Shown piece after piece: positions 42,708 through 54,274 of a stretch of DNA of 64,000 bases (positions are counted from its first letter, which is position 1; every line of letters begins with the position of its first letter). Source of the stretch: Lampris incognitus (Eukaryota; Chordata; Actinopteri; Lampriformes; Lampridae). Both the position numbers and the translations under genes were made by a program. The stretch spans positions 52,044,416 through 52,108,415 of the forward strand of contig NC_079219.1 in NCBI RefSeq assembly GCF_029633865.1. Reading direction: 5' to 3'. The notes below the pieces were generated by a model. That model saw nothing but the letters and a program-made list of their open reading frames with translations, was not told the origin of the DNA and ran no database searches.

Positions 42708-43050
42708 CAGTGTTACTCTGTACGTGGCTCGCGAGCCGCATGCGGCTCGTGAGACTTTATTTTGCGCCTCATATAGAGCCACTGATAACAATAAGAACAT
42801 AGCTATAACTTACTTCTATAGGTTCCGTTTGTGTCCTGTTTTAGCACATTGAAATGAAGTATCCAGCAGATGGCAGCATACTGAAGATACGTCAAAGAAC
42901 GTAGGCTATGTAACAGCGTGGGGTCATGGGTAGACGTATAGCCTATGTGTGTAGTTTTGTATTTGCGAAATGTTTTGCAAGCTCTGTGGCTCTTTGAGGA
43001 ATGGTCTTACTCATAAGTGGCTCTCCTAAGAAAATTAGTGAGTACCACTG
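42708..43050. mobile_element. hAT-type MITE in the RT region
   Basis: 343 bp with terminal inverted repeats CAGTGTTACTC and GAGTACCACTG (one mismatch) and an 8-bp target duplication GCCTAAGC/GCTTAAGC (42700-42707, 43051-43058; one mismatch). The interior contains GTGGCTCGCGAGCCGCATGC, itself palindromic, and no ORF. The 8-bp duplication and CAG...CTG ends fit hAT. Confidence 0.75.
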
Positions 43051-43054
43051 GCTT

Positions 43055-43450
43055 AAGCTCATGACCTTCATTACGCCGTTTGGCCGATTCAACTTCCAGC
43101 GGCTACCGTTTGGAATTACGAGTGCACCCGAAATCTTCCAGGGGAAGATGATGGAGACCCTGCAAGGGCTGGAGGGTGTTGAGGTCTTCATGGATGACAT
43201 TCTTGTCTTTGGGGCCACAGAGGAGGAGCATGACAGTCACCTGGAGAAGGTAATGCAGCATATAGAGACAGCTGGTTTGAAGCTCAACCGTGAGAAGTGC
43301 TCCATCAGGCAGAGTCAGCTGCAGTTCCTCGGGTATCTCATTGACTGGTCTGGGATCCGGCCTGACTCCTACAAAGTGTACGCTATTCGGCAGCTGTCAC
43401 CACCAGCAGACGTGCAAGAGTTGAAAAGGATACTGGGAATGGTGAATTAG
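43055..43450 (+). pseudogene. Reverse transcriptase fragment of the Gypsy-type element
   Basis: Contains FGRFNFQRLPFG (about 43078) and the catalytic FMDDILVFG (about 43186), then LGYLIDWSGI and an LGMVN-type end with a TAG stop at 43448. The N-terminal part of the RT is separated from it by the hAT MITE (42708-43050) and is itself frameshifted. Confidence 0.82.
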
Positions 43451-43573
43451 TTAGGAAGATACATCCCCAACCTCTCAACAGTAAGACAGCCACTGTATGA
43501 GCTCCTGAAAAACAAGAATGCATGGACATGGAGTCACGCACAATAAACAGCCTTTGAACACATCAGGGAGCTG

Positions 43574-43985
43574 TTGACAACTGCGCCAGCACTTGCTTAC
43601 TACGACGTTAACAAGCCCACTGCTGTGTTGACAGATGCAAGTAATTATGGATTGAGGGGTGTACTCCTTCAACTCCATGGGGAGGAGTGGAAACCTGTGG
43701 CATATTGCTCCAGACGCCTCACAGAAGCAGAAACACACTATGCTCAGAGAGAAAAGGAAACTCTGGCTGGTGTGTGGGCGTGAGAGAAGTTTGACAGATA
43801 CCTCAATGAACTGGAGCAGTTTAAGCTTGTAACTGACCACAAGCTGCTAGTGCCTCTCATTAACAGCCACAGCATGGACAATGTACCTTTACGATGCCAA
43901 CATCTTCTCATGAGGCTCATGAGATTTAATCTAGTATTAGAGTATGCTCCAGGGAAAACTGATCGTTGCAGACACCCTGTCACGC
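43574..43985 (+). pseudogene. RNase H fragment of the Gypsy-type element
   Basis: AVLTDASNYGLRGVLLQ carries the first catalytic Asp; EAETHYAQREKETLAGVWA the Glu region, ended by TGA at 43783; then TDHKLLVPLI and LEYAPGKTD in a continuing frame. The stop after GVWA breaks the domain. Confidence 0.8.
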
Positions 43986-44329
43986 AGTCCACTGGCTAGC
44001 ATATGCACAGAGACTGACACACAGTGAGTTAGCCTGTTATGTGGCTAGTGTAGTGGAGGGGATCCCTGTGTCTACAAGCAAAATGGATAAAAACAGAACA
44101 GCAACAGTGGCTGATGCCGAACTGCTGTCAGTCATGAAGCTCATAAAGACTTGATGGCCTGAACACTTAAGCAGTGTGCCTATGGATGCGAGAGAGTATG
44201 TCCAATCGAAATCAGAGTTGTCAGAATACAATGGCCTTGTCCTCAGAGGAAGCAGGATAGTCGTGCCGAGGTCAATGAGAGGTCAGATCCTTCAGAAAAT
44301 TCACGAAGGGCCTAGTTAAATGTAGGGAG

Positions 44330-45376
44330 AGAGCGTGTTCATCTGTGTGGTGGCCCGGACTCTCTATGGAAATAAACAAGCTCGTGACGTCATGCCAGGT
44401 GTGCCGTGAACTGAGAAGAACACAACAAAAGGAACCTCTCATCTACAACACTTCCGGAGCGACCCTGGAAGAGAATTGTAATGGACCTCTGTGAGCACAA
44501 ACACCACAGCTCCCTGGTAATTTCAGATTATTACTCCATGTTTATAGAGATACTGCACCTGCCCTCAACAACATGTGCACAAGTTATCCAAAACCTGAAA
44601 ACAGTCTTTGCTAGGTTTGGCACTCCAGATGAGGTGGTGAGCAATAATGGATCCCAGTTTTCAAGTGCGGAGTTCCAGGAGCTTGCGAGGCAGCTGGACT
44701 TCAAGCACTGCACATCCAGCCCTGACCACCCACAGGGCAATGGGCACGCAGAGAGAGCTGTACAGACGGCAAAGAAAATGCTCACGCAAGAAGATCGTGT
44801 GATGGCTCTAATGAACTATAGAGCCACTCCCTGCTCCACCGCAGGCAACAGCCCAGCTTGTCTGTTGATGCGGAGAAAAATCAGAACCACGCTCCCCACT
44901 TTAGAGAAAAATTGCCTACCAAAATGGCCCAGCAGAACAGCTGTGGAAAAAACAGGATGGGAGGGAAAAGGCTAAACACTCACTACTTCAACCGCCATCA
45001 TGGAGCCAGGCCCTTACCTGCCCTGCAACCAGGAGATGTATTCTCCAAGTTGGACCATGAAAACTCGTGGTCTTTGCCAGTGGTGATCTTAAGTGAGAGC
45101 ACCACCCTGAGATCCTTCGTCATCAGGACACAGCAAGGGGCAGAGCTGAGGCAGAACCACCATCACCTCCAACCAGGGCTGGTTCCCCAGCCTATCCCAG
45201 CAGCGCCCGGTGAGAACACAGGGACAGACACCCACTCTGATGGAGCCACCATGTTAGAGACTGTTCCCCTTCAGTCAGTGTGGCTACACCCACAACCCCT
45301 CTACCCGGTCAGACTGTGGCCAGATCTGGACGGGTGTGCAAGCCAGTCAACAGGCTTGACTTGTAGACAATTTTGA
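44330..45376 (+). pseudogene. Integrase fragment of the Gypsy-type element
   Basis: Zinc-finger region remnants (CQVCRELRRTQQKEPL near 44395) precede the core: VISDYYSMFIEI with the first catalytic Asp (about 44525), SNNGSQFSSAEF where the second catalytic Asp of the usual DNG motif is replaced by Asn (about 44645), and GHAERAVQT with the Glu (about 44750). A frameshift follows near 44880, after which a C-terminal region continues to 45376. The Asp-to-Asn change alone would inactivate the enzyme. Confidence 0.8.
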
Positions 45377-45677
45377 TCATATGGCCTGTGTGGGGTGGGA
45401 AGGACAGAAAGGTACTAAAAAAAATTTTAAAAAGGGAGGAAACAAAAGGAAATTTGTATTGACATTGATGTCGATAATGTTGATTTGTGTTTATGAAACT
45501 GTAACCCTTGGTTGAGTAAGAAAGAGACCGGTATATGTTCAGTTTGAGTTAATCTTGATTTATGTGCTGTTAAATCAGAATCAGAATGCTTTATTCATTA
45601 CCGAGGGGAAGTTAAAATGTCCATTTCTGTTGAAGTGTTCCTTTGATGTTATAGAAATAACACAAAAGAGGGGGAGA

Positions 45678-45864
45678 TGTCATATATGGTAGTCAAATGC
45701 ACTTGCACATATACTGTGTTATATACGGCAATACAGGAAATACGTAGGGGCTAGATGACCACAGGGAGTTCCAGAGGAGTGTACATAAGTGTTGGTGTAT
45801 TGCCTGACGGTGTTTCATTAAAAGCAACAAAAGCTAAATAAAGCCTCCATTGCAATTATTTGCG
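45678..45864 (+). repeat. 3' LTR of the Gypsy-type element
   Basis: About 187 bp, same start TGTCATATATGGTAGTCAAA and same AAATAAAGCC poly(A)-like motif as the 5' LTR. The exact right border is uncertain because the terminal bases have changed (TTATTTGCG versus TTATTTACA). Confidence 0.82.
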
Positions 45865-46137
45865 CATTTTAACTAAAATCTATCTGACTATTTATTGTTC
45901 ACTAAACCATTGTTCATTATGTTCATAATTGGTTTAATATTTTGGCAAAGGATAGCAAGTAATCCTAACTGAAGTTTAGTTTAGTGGTTGTTCAGCCATG
46001 ACCAGACTGGCTGCTGTGCTGTGCTAAGCTCTGCACAAGTCTCTATGTAGGAATTCAGAATTCAGCAAGATTATTTTTTGATATTATCCTCCCATGCACC
46101 TTATTGGCGCTTAACTAGTCTTACACATTTTAAGATG

Positions 46138-46252
46138 GCCTGTCCAGGGTATCTCCCTGCCTGCCACCCAATGACTGCTGGGATAGGCTCCAGCTTCCCC
46201 GGGACCCCGAGAGCAGGATAAGCGGTTTGAATAATTGATGGATGGATGGATG
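46138..46252 (+). mobile_element. SINE family B, 3' portion only
   Basis: GGCCTGTCCAGGGTATCTCC, GACTGCTGGGATAGGCTCCA, GAGCAGGATAAGCGGTTTGA and a GATGGATGGATGGA end. No head. Confidence 0.7.
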
Positions 46253-47984
46253 AGCTCAACTTTTAAGATTTTCAGCATTTTAAGCAATGCATGTTTCCCA
46301 CCAGTTTTGACACTACTTACACTTTTTTTTTTGTTGAGATATGTAACTTTTTTAGCAAATCAGCTTTTATAGAAACAAGTGCAATAATGTGTGGAACCTC
46401 CTGGAGCATGGAGAGATCTGTGGACGTCACAGTTTACAAAGGATTTGATGAGAAGCTATGTAGTATACAGCTTTGACCACAAGGTGTCACTGCGGTACAA
46501 AATTGAAACAATGCGAAAGGCTTCAATTTAATGTGTCTTTATCAACCAATCGCAGTACACGTGCAAAAACAACAAAATATATGATAATATTGAAAATAAT
46601 TACATCTTCCAAAAAAAAAACAACGTTGGAAATATAGCAGGAATACCAAAGATATTCTAATTCTAAATCCTTATTTTCACAACTATACATAATTCTAATC
46701 ATTTTCTCTGTTAAGTCAACCCACATTTTTACTAAAAACGTTTTGCCTGTTAATTTGTTATAATCTCATGAAATAGCTAATAAAAAAGTAACTGTAAACT
46801 TTATTTTAGACCTTTTCTCATTCGTCCTGTTTGCATAGCATCCTTGTTTTCATCTGTGCTGAAGGAAAATTTAAACAGTTGGAACTGCCGAGTCTGTTCT
46901 GCCAAGTTGTCACAGACTTACAGAGGGTAGCATGTTAAGCTGTTATCCCACTAACACACTGGCGACCAGAGCTCATCTTTTCATACAGATCTAGAAGCAC
47001 TGCCATTGTGAAAACCTTTTTCATGCAAACTCAGCCATCATCAAGAATGTGGAGGTATTTAAAGCATGTAATTAATGGAAGAAGAAAAACTATTAAAATC
47101 TATAACTACTGAGTATACCTTGACATGTCTTTCCTAGTCGCTGTTATCACATTGTATGGATTTGACTCGGGGGTCATTTATTTCCAAGACCCACTTAAAT
47201 TGAACTGAACTGAGGAACTGAATAAACAGACGTTCAGCGCTCAACAGTTTAGTTGTCAGCTCTGACAGACTTGAGAAACGTCAGCTGTAAATGTATGAAT
47301 TAAAGGTTTTAAGTCGTTTCTCCATTTAAAAGTTTTCAAGTTTGGCATACGGATTAATGAGAAAAGGCCTCACCGAGGCACTACGGCAGCAGGTCCACGT
47401 GAAGGGAGGTGATGTGGGCCTAGTTAGCACAAGCTGAGTTTAAATGTGTCTCTGTTCAAACATGGTTCTAGTAGACTATTACAGTTTATTTTATATTCGT
47501 CACAACACAACGATTAAAGCAGGTTTCTACAAACGTAGACATTGATCATCAATTAATTCCTTCTTGACACACTCCGACCTCCACCCACACATTTGGTGTC
47601 ATCCATGTTGACAAATGTTGTCGTTTCAGCATCCGGCACTAAAAGAAAGTCGAGGGTATGATGTCCATCCACAACTCCTGGATGGGGTGAATGAAATACA
47701 AGAATTGCGTTTGGACAATCAACACCAGACTCCCTGTCACACGGCACCGCAGCATCACTCAGCCCCGAGGAATGAAACCTGCACGGGTAGGAAGGAGCAT
47801 GGACGCCATGAAAATAAAAATAAATATACATCAATAAATAAGTCGCCTCTCAGGTGAACACTATACACACCACACATTCAACTTTGGTAGAATGAAAATG
47901 AATAATAAAATAGAAGTTGGCAGTGGTATCTCCAACTGAAGTCCAACTGGAGATGTCTTTCCAAAATGGGCTTTGTACAATCTT
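46253..47984. other. No gene recognised
   Basis: AT-rich. A minus-strand open frame at 47553-47834 (CPNAILVFHSPHPGVVDGHH within it) looks less random than its neighbours but I do not recognise a domain, and no splice context is clear. Nothing else was seen. Confidence 0.35.
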
Positions 47985-48016
47985 CATAATAATAATAATA
48001 ATAATAATAATAATAT
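47985..48016. repeat. AAT trinucleotide microsatellite
   Basis: About ten AAT units with one imperfection. Confidence 0.75.
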
Positions 48017-48169
48017 AATAATAGTCTTATTTTTAGAAAGAGAGCATGTGTTCAAAAGGTTTCTCTCTCCAAAGGATCCAATTGGCCCATTTATATTTGG
48101 CGTTTCTTCACCATTATCTGGCAGTTGAGTGAGACAACTTATGCAGAGGTCATTTTCATACTTACATAT

Positions 48170-48280
48170 GCACCGCCAGCAAGGAACCAGGCTTAAACAC
48201 AGTCCTGCACCGCCAGCAAGGAACCAGGCTTAACAGCAGTCCTGCACCGCCAGCAAGGAACCACACTTAACAGCAGTTCT
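48170..48280. repeat. Three-copy 37-bp tandem repeat
   Basis: Three consecutive units each starting GCACCGCCAGCAAGGAACCA and ending CAGT(C/T)CT. The first two are nearly identical; the third has CACACTT in place of GGCTT-type sequence. Confidence 0.88.
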
Positions 48281-49689
48281 GCAGAAGTACTGGTCATGTC
48301 TGCCCTGTGCACATTAAACAAACAAAAGCCAACATTCCTGTCTAATTTCTAACTTATTTCCAAATTTAGTCCCTGGTCGTAAGGTCCACAAACCTATACA
48401 TCCACCTTGGACCGCTGCCCGTTCAGTCTGCCGGTCCATGTCCCTCTCTCCGTCTCTCCCTCTATCCATCTCATTTCATGCAGGACTGGGGTTACCTAAG
48501 AGACTCAGCCTCAATGGAGAAAATCTCCTTTGCTACAATTAACTGTGAAAGTGACAGAGGAGGGAGGGAGGGAGAAGAAGAAAAAGAGAGGGGGGTGGTG
48601 GTGGAAGTGCACATGGCAGGTGGAGAGATGGACAGTTAAAACTTATTATTTGCACTCATTTGGTAAGCAACAGCTTCGTAGATTTCGTGATAAGCAGCGG
48701 CAATGAAAAAAGTCTGTTTTCCAACCGCAGGCCTGTTTTTCAGACCTTGGTTGATGCAATTTAGTTTGGTCAGTGCAGCCTTTTGGCACCAGGCTCGGTT
48801 GAATGAAGTGTATTTTTTCATAGTGGGGGACTCAAAAGGGTTTCTCATATGAAGTCATCATGAGAGGTGCAAATAAGTAAAGAACTTGTTGGGTTCTACT
48901 TATTAGTCTCCTGTAAGTCGAGATTTCTCCGATTTTTCTAATTCTAAGGAATTCGAAATGAATTTTCAGTAACTATATCTTATGAATCATAGTCGCAGAG
49001 TGTCTCATGCTTGAACTGGGATTAGGCCAAATTAGGTTGCATTACACTGATCCCAGTGAAGCTGAATTATGTCTCAGCCTTATCTGTGAAGACGCAGAGG
49101 GAGTGACCACTGCGTTGCCATGGACCCGTGTGAGCACAAAAGGGTGTGGCGTGGGAATGTCTCACGGGGTCAGGAGTGAGGGTGAAGGGTCAGGGGTCAG
49201 AGGCAGCTGGACAGCACACAAGAGGAGATGAGGGTGAGAAAAAAAAGATGGGGGGTGATGGTGGTAGTCCTGAGACTGACTGACTGGACCCATTGGAACA
49301 TTAACATTGAACTGATGGGATGCTCGGTGGCCAATGCCTTTCAGGAAAAAAAAACTAAGCTATGAAACACTCATGTCTAATGGTCCGTGGTAATTGACAA
49401 GTGACAGGCCTCTAAGTGCAGATGCAAATGCGCTATCAAAATTCAGCGGTGGATTACATGCTATACCTTCATTCCATGACTAACCCTATGCAAAAATTAA
49501 CTGATAAAAATTGTTATAGGAAATGTTGTTTTATAAGAGAAGTTTCCTTCAGAACAGGATATTGGAAGCACAGTTCAAGTAGCACAAAACATTATAGTAG
49601 CAACTTCTCCTGTGGATTCTTATAATTGTTTTAAGAGATTTAACAAAACTATTGAAATTAAGAACCACCCCTCACACATTTGTCTGTTT
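48281..49689. other. No gene recognised
   Basis: A purine-rich tract (GGGAGGGAGGGAGAAGAAGA, 48561-48600) is the only notable feature. Open frames lack recognisable content. Confidence 0.4.
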
Positions 49690-50725
49690 CTCGTATTGTT
49701 TCTCGTGTTGGACTGCACTCCAACCTGCAGCACCTTGACTGCCCAGCAACATATGTAAGGATCCTGTTTGTGGACTTCAACACTATCATTCCGGAAATCC
49801 TCTCCTCCAAACTCTCCCAGCTCACGGTATCCTCCACCGTCTGTCAGTGGATCACCAGCTTCCTGACAGGCAGGAAACCGCAGGTGAGGCTGGGGGAAGT
49901 CACTTCTGGTATACGGACAGTCAGCACTGGTGCTCCCCAGGGATGTGTCCTCTCCCCACTGGTCTTCTCCCTCTACACCAATGACTGCACCTCCAAGGAC
50001 CCAGCTGTTAAACTGCTAAAGTTTGCAGATGACACTACGGTCATCGGACTCATCCAGATGGCAATGAATCTGCATATCAGCGGGAGGTTGAGCGGCTGGT
50101 GCTCTGGTGTAATCAGAACAACTTGGAGCTGAACACGCTTGAGACTGTGGAGATGACTGGACTTTAGGAGACACCCCTCTGCACTGCTCCCCCTCACAAT
50201 ATCCAACAGCCCTGTGTCAACAGTGGAGACCTTTACATTTCTGGGGACTACCATTTCCAAAGACCTGGAGTGGCAGTCTAACATCAACTCCATCCTCCAA
50301 AAGGCCCAGCAGAGGATGTTCTTTATATGGTAATTGAGGAAATGTGGTCTGCCACAGGAGCTGTTGAGCCAGTTCTACCCCGCAGTCATTGAATCTGTCC
50401 TGTGCACATTCATCACGGTCTGGTTCGGAGCAGCAACAAAACAGGATAGCAACAGACTGTACCAAACAGTAAGCACAGCAAAAAAAAATCATTGGTGCTC
50501 GCCTGCCCACCCTGCAGGACTTGTACACCTCTAGAGCCTGGAAACAGGCAGGTAGAGTCAGCACAGACCCCCCCCACACACACACACACACACCCAGGAC
50601 ACAGTCTGTTTGAACGTCGACCCTCTGGCAAGCACGATAGAGCAATGTGCCCCAAAACCACCAGACACAGGAACAGTTTTATCCCACAGGCCACCTCTCT
50701 CATGAACACTTAACAGCATGTGCAG
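49690..50725 (+). mobile_element. Rex1-like (CR1-group) LINE fragment
   Basis: RT core: YVRILFVDFNTIIPEILSSK (about 49757; palm motif, with a small deletion before NTIIP), TGAPQGCVLSPLVFSLYTND (about 49930), LKFADDTTVIGLI (about 50018, catalytic ADD), then frameshifted C-terminal parts: RKCGLPQELLSQFYPAVIES (50337), FITVWFGAATKQDSNRLYQT and QEQFYPTGHLSHEH (50664). A CA stretch at 50575-50592 interrupts it. Truncated at the 5' end and frameshifted. Confidence 0.75.
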
Positions 50726-51164
50726 GAATAAACACTTATTATGTAAATATTACACTTTGTAAACAGAACCCTCTGGTCAAGATGTCTCACGTGTACATAT
50801 CTACGATGTGCACTACCTCTTTAAACCAGATGTGCAATACAAATGTACAGTTATAAATACATGTACTACTGCTGTATACTGTATTACTGCTGTTATTGTT
50901 GTGGTTGTAACATAGGTATATGATATAATGTGTAGTTGTGAGGTGGCTGGTAGGTGAATATATAGTTTATACTTCTGGTACATAAGATAATATAGTGTAA
51001 TATAGTGGGAGTATATAGTAGTGTATATGGACATGATGGGTTGTGGAGTCATGGTCTGGTATATGATATAGTGTATGGACAATATAGTATATAAGCAACA
51101 TGGTATAATATATGGGCATAGGTTGTTGATTATTCAACCATAATAAAACCCTGTATAGTAAGGC

Positions 51165-51790
51165 AAGGCAAATTTATTTATAGAGCACATTTCAGCAACA
51201 AGGCAATTCAAAGTGCTTTACATAAAACAAAAAAAGGCATTAAGAGAAGCAAAATAAGGTAATACAATTACATTTAAAGACAAATAGAAAGAGAGTAAAA
51301 GTTACAGTGCGGTGTAAAATAAAAATCAAAAGTTTCAAGTTTTTATTTAATAAAAGGTAGCGACAAAGTGGAAAGTCTTCAGCCGCAGTTTAAAAGAAGT
51401 GAGAGTTGCAGCAGACCTGCAGTTTTCCGGGAGTTTGTTCCAGATATGTGGCGCATAACAACGGAAAGCTGCCTCTACATGTTCAGTTTCGACTCTGGGG
51501 ACAGAAAGCAGACCTGTCCCAGACCATCTGAGCAACATACCTGTTGTGCAGACACGCTTGTCTCCAATAACCTGTTTGTTGTTCCATTTATTTCTTCTGG
51601 GTTTTTTTCTCTTTTGTTTTGTTACCTTTTTTCTTTTTTGTGGGAGTGGCGTCTGCAGGGGCTGGAAGCTGCTGTGAACCGGAGTCAAATTCCTCGTGTG
51701 CATAGACACACGTGGCCAATAAGGTTGATTCTGGTTCTGATCCTGATTCTTATTGTGATGTTGTACTTACGTGTTAAAGTTTGAGTTTGC
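51165..51790 (-). mobile_element. L2-like LINE 3' end
   Basis: Minus-strand frame 51347-51709 ends with AFRCYAPHIWNKLPENCRSA and TLTSFKLRLKTFHFVATFY, the characteristic C-terminus of L2-type LINE polyproteins. The 3' non-coding part follows (AAGTGCTTTACATAAAAC on the + strand). Confidence 0.65.
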
Positions 51791-52723
51791 ATCATTTAAA
51801 ACCTCCGGCCAAATACAGATGTTCGATGTCACCGACAGGCTCTTGGTTCATTATAGTTGCAGCAAGAGCATTCATTATTTTACAGCAATATTTTCTTTAT
51901 TTTTTCTAATATATGGAAAAATGAATTCTCATTGATATTTAGGGATCTTTTTACAAAAGTAGCTATTGTTAATATCGTACAGTTTTCCATACAGGTTGTT
52001 GATTTTCATTACTCGTTGGTTGGAGCCACTTCCTGTGGGTGGATGTGGTCCACAGATCTCAGGGTTTCGACAGGTGAAGGTCCATATGTTCCGTCTTGCA
52101 TTTAGCCGCTAGTGAAGGTCAGGTCAGTCAGGACAGCAGGCAGTCTGGATGGGGTGGGGGTGGGGGGGTACCCCGGTGGTCCAAAGAATACAATCTAGGG
52201 GCTTTACCCCAGCCGGGGTCAACATGCAAATAGTCACCCCAAGTGAAAGGCAAACAGCAGATCAATGTTCTCACATCACTCTTTTGCTGCCCATGGCTGT
52301 GAATGTGCACGCCTACACTCTCCACGGGGGTTTTCTTTTTTCTTATTTTAATATTCATTGAAAGTCACTTACAAGAATAAAACGGACGTAGTTTGACAAA
52401 TATAACACCATGATGGAATAAGTGATATAGGAACAAATGTAGACCCTCTGCGATAGTAGATGCGGAGGGGGTAACATGAATGCATAAATGCGTTCAAATA
52501 AACATTTACATCTCTTTGCGAGTCAGTCGAAATAAACTAAAATGGTGGAACAGTGGAAACATTTCACAGAATGTGTTCGGTGACCACATAAACATCATGG
52601 ATGCTTGATCAAACAAGCATGACCGTCATCAAAAAAGCATTAACAGAATCTTTTTCTTTAGAATATAATTAAAACTCTGTCAACATCTTCAGAAGCTGAG
52701 ATTTACAGGGCCTCCTCTCCGGC
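51791..52723. other. Downstream flank of the C-type lectin gene
   Basis: No coding sequence recognised. It would include the 3' UTR of the minus-strand lectin gene; a minus-strand AATAAA-type signal was not assigned with confidence. Confidence 0.4.
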
Positions 52724-53082
52724 CTAACCGCATGCATAGCAGATGAAATTGAGCTCGTCTGTCTCGGGCAAGCCCACCCACTGTTGCCCCCTAGTGGCTT
52801 TCATTGCACCCGCAACTCCACATCCATATTGTCTCTCCGCTCCGTGTCCCGGGGCCCAGTTCTGGTAGCAGCCAGTATGTGAACTGATCCAAAACCAAAA
52901 ATTGAAGCTACATGAGTAGCGAAGGCCCAGCCAGACATGGGATGATGTGGCGTTCCTGGCATGACTGGACACCCATGCCTGCATCTCTTCAGTAGTGACA
53001 GAGACAAGGTCGACATGGTGCTCCCTGCAGTAACTCATGGCTTCATTCCATGTCATGTTCTCCTGGATTAGTATGAATTTAT
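52724..53082 (-). CDS. C-type lectin gene, last exon (third CTLD)
   Basis: About 119 residues from an acceptor TTTTGAAAG|AT, phase 1, to the stop at 52724-52726. The domain starts DKFILIQENMTWNEAMSYCR and runs through VWLGLRY to NFICYACG, with the conserved cysteines and the WLGL core of the CTLD fold. The loop that binds sugar and calcium in classical lectins (EPN/QPD and WND) is absent: the corresponding stretch is WAPGHGAERQYGCG and QQWVGLP. Calcium-dependent sugar binding by this domain is therefore unlikely. No membrane segment follows, so the predicted protein is secreted. Confidence 0.82.
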
Positions 53083-53183
53083 CTTTCAAAAGGCCACATA
53101 AGAGAGTTATATAGCAATTTATGTTTGTCATTTCATATGAGATTAAAAGGTCTGTTAACACTTGACGGCTATAAGGGACTTAC

Positions 53184-53654
53184 CTGTAGTCCAGCCTTGA
53201 GTATATTCTGTGGGCATCACTGTGGAGGCCTCTGCAGTGCTATAGGTTGTGGTCCTGTCTAATGTTGATAATGCAGTACTCTCTGTACCACTCTCTGTAG
53301 TAATTTGCATAGTGCTCGTAGGGAGTGAATACTGTGTTTCTGCCACGGTAGTGTTTTGTGTAGTTGTGCTATGCAGTGAGTTATTAATTGACGCTGGTTC
53401 TGTGATATGCAATGTGGTGGGTTCAAAAATTGAGGTTTTATTTTGAAATGGGGTTGTTGCTTGTACAGTGGTTATGCTAACTGTAAATTCGGTAGAAGGA
53501 GGCACAGAGGTTGTAGTACTGAGTGTCGTTTTGGTGTTCTGCGATGAACTGACGGGGAGAAGAGTCTGACTAGAGAGCAATTTTGTAGTTGTAACTGCTT
53601 GTTGGGTAGATGTACTCGTCTGTTTGGTGGTTGCTGGTATTGGAGGTTTCTTTG
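53184..53654 (-). CDS. C-type lectin gene, Ser/Thr-rich mucin-like exon
   Basis: 157 residues, phase 1 at both ends, from acceptor CTCTCACAG|CA to donor ACTACAG|GTAAGT. More than half of the residues are Ser or Thr (for example KQTSTSTQQAVTTTKLL, STTTSVPPSTEF, STMQITTESGTESTALS), with several Asn-Xaa-Ser/Thr sites. Such stretches are usually densely O-glycosylated stalks. It sits between the second and third CTLD. Because both splice phases are 1, the exon could be skipped without shifting the frame. An alternative acceptor upstream (TTTATTTCAG) would put the exon out of frame with the preceding one. Confidence 0.75.
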
Positions 53655-53811
53655 CTGTGAGAGTGACAAGAGTCAACTTGAGAGGCTGAAATAAAGACGG
53701 ACTCTCCTTCCACAGTGAGGAGGTAACATCACACATTGCACTATAACATTTACCGATATCAAATGATCGGTTTTCTGTTCATAATATCCCAGACAATGGA
53801 CAACAACTTAC

Positions 53812-54150
53812 CACCTTGGCAAATAAATTTGCGACTGCTATTGCATTTCACGTCATTCCACTCCCCTTTGTGTTTGAATATAGCGGCAGCGCATCGCTGG
53901 TTGGTAAGATAGTTGGGTTGTCTGGGTCTCCAGAAACGGAACGTCGTATTACTTCCATCCGACCATCTCCAGGGATCTTTGAACAGGCCGATCCACACAG
54001 TCTGTGACAAGGACACATTCTGCACCGCCCGATTCTTCTGTCTTGACTGGATGCTGACAAGCTCAGTGGATAAATCCCTGCAATGATTTTGAGCATCCCT
54101 CCATGATTTGGTGCCATCAATAAATGAATGAACTGTGGTACCACCTAAAC
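53812..54150 (-). CDS. C-type lectin gene, second CTLD exon
   Basis: 339 nt, phase 1 to phase 1, from acceptor CTCTCTTGCAG|GT to donor AAGGTG|GTAAGT. It encodes GTKSWRDAQNHCRDLSTELV, VWIGLFKDPWRWSDGS and RCAAAIFKHKGEWNDVKCNS ending KFICQG, a complete CTLD with four conserved Cys. The calcium/sugar site is partial: QPN replaces QPD or EPN, but WND is kept. This is the domain in the protein most likely to retain ligand binding. One module per exon in the same phase fits duplication of a CTLD exon. Confidence 0.86.
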
Positions 54151-54274
54151 CTGCAAGAGAGAGGGTTTATTCTGCTGAACACATTGGTCACACTGGCATG
54201 CTGGATTTCAGTTTAGTCTCTGTCTCCATTCAAACTGGATTTGTGTTATTGCATGTTTTCTTTATTTTACTCAC

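Larger units (their letters stand above)
39636..45864 (+). mobile_element. Gypsy-type LTR retrotransposon, decayed, with nested insertions
   Basis: Similar terminal repeats (5' LTR 39636-39810; 3' LTR 45678 to about 45864) both start TGTCATATATGGTAGTCAAA and end near GCAATTATTT. A primer-binding site (GGGTGTCAGAAGT, 39811) follows the first, and a polypurine tract (AAAAGAGGGGGAGA, 45664-45677) precedes the second. Flanks CATTC and CATTT suggest a decayed short duplication. Between them lie broken gag, protease, reverse transcriptase, RNase H and integrase remnants in the Gypsy order. A hAT-type fragment (about 40004-41524) interrupts gag, and a hAT MITE (42708-43050) interrupts the RT region. 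Many stops and frameshifts: not autonomous. Confidence 0.88.

Noticed and set aside
47553-47834. Minus-strand frame with VDCPNAILVFHSPHPGVVDG
   Set aside because: It looks non-random, but no domain, splice sites or homologue could be named, so it is not called as a gene.
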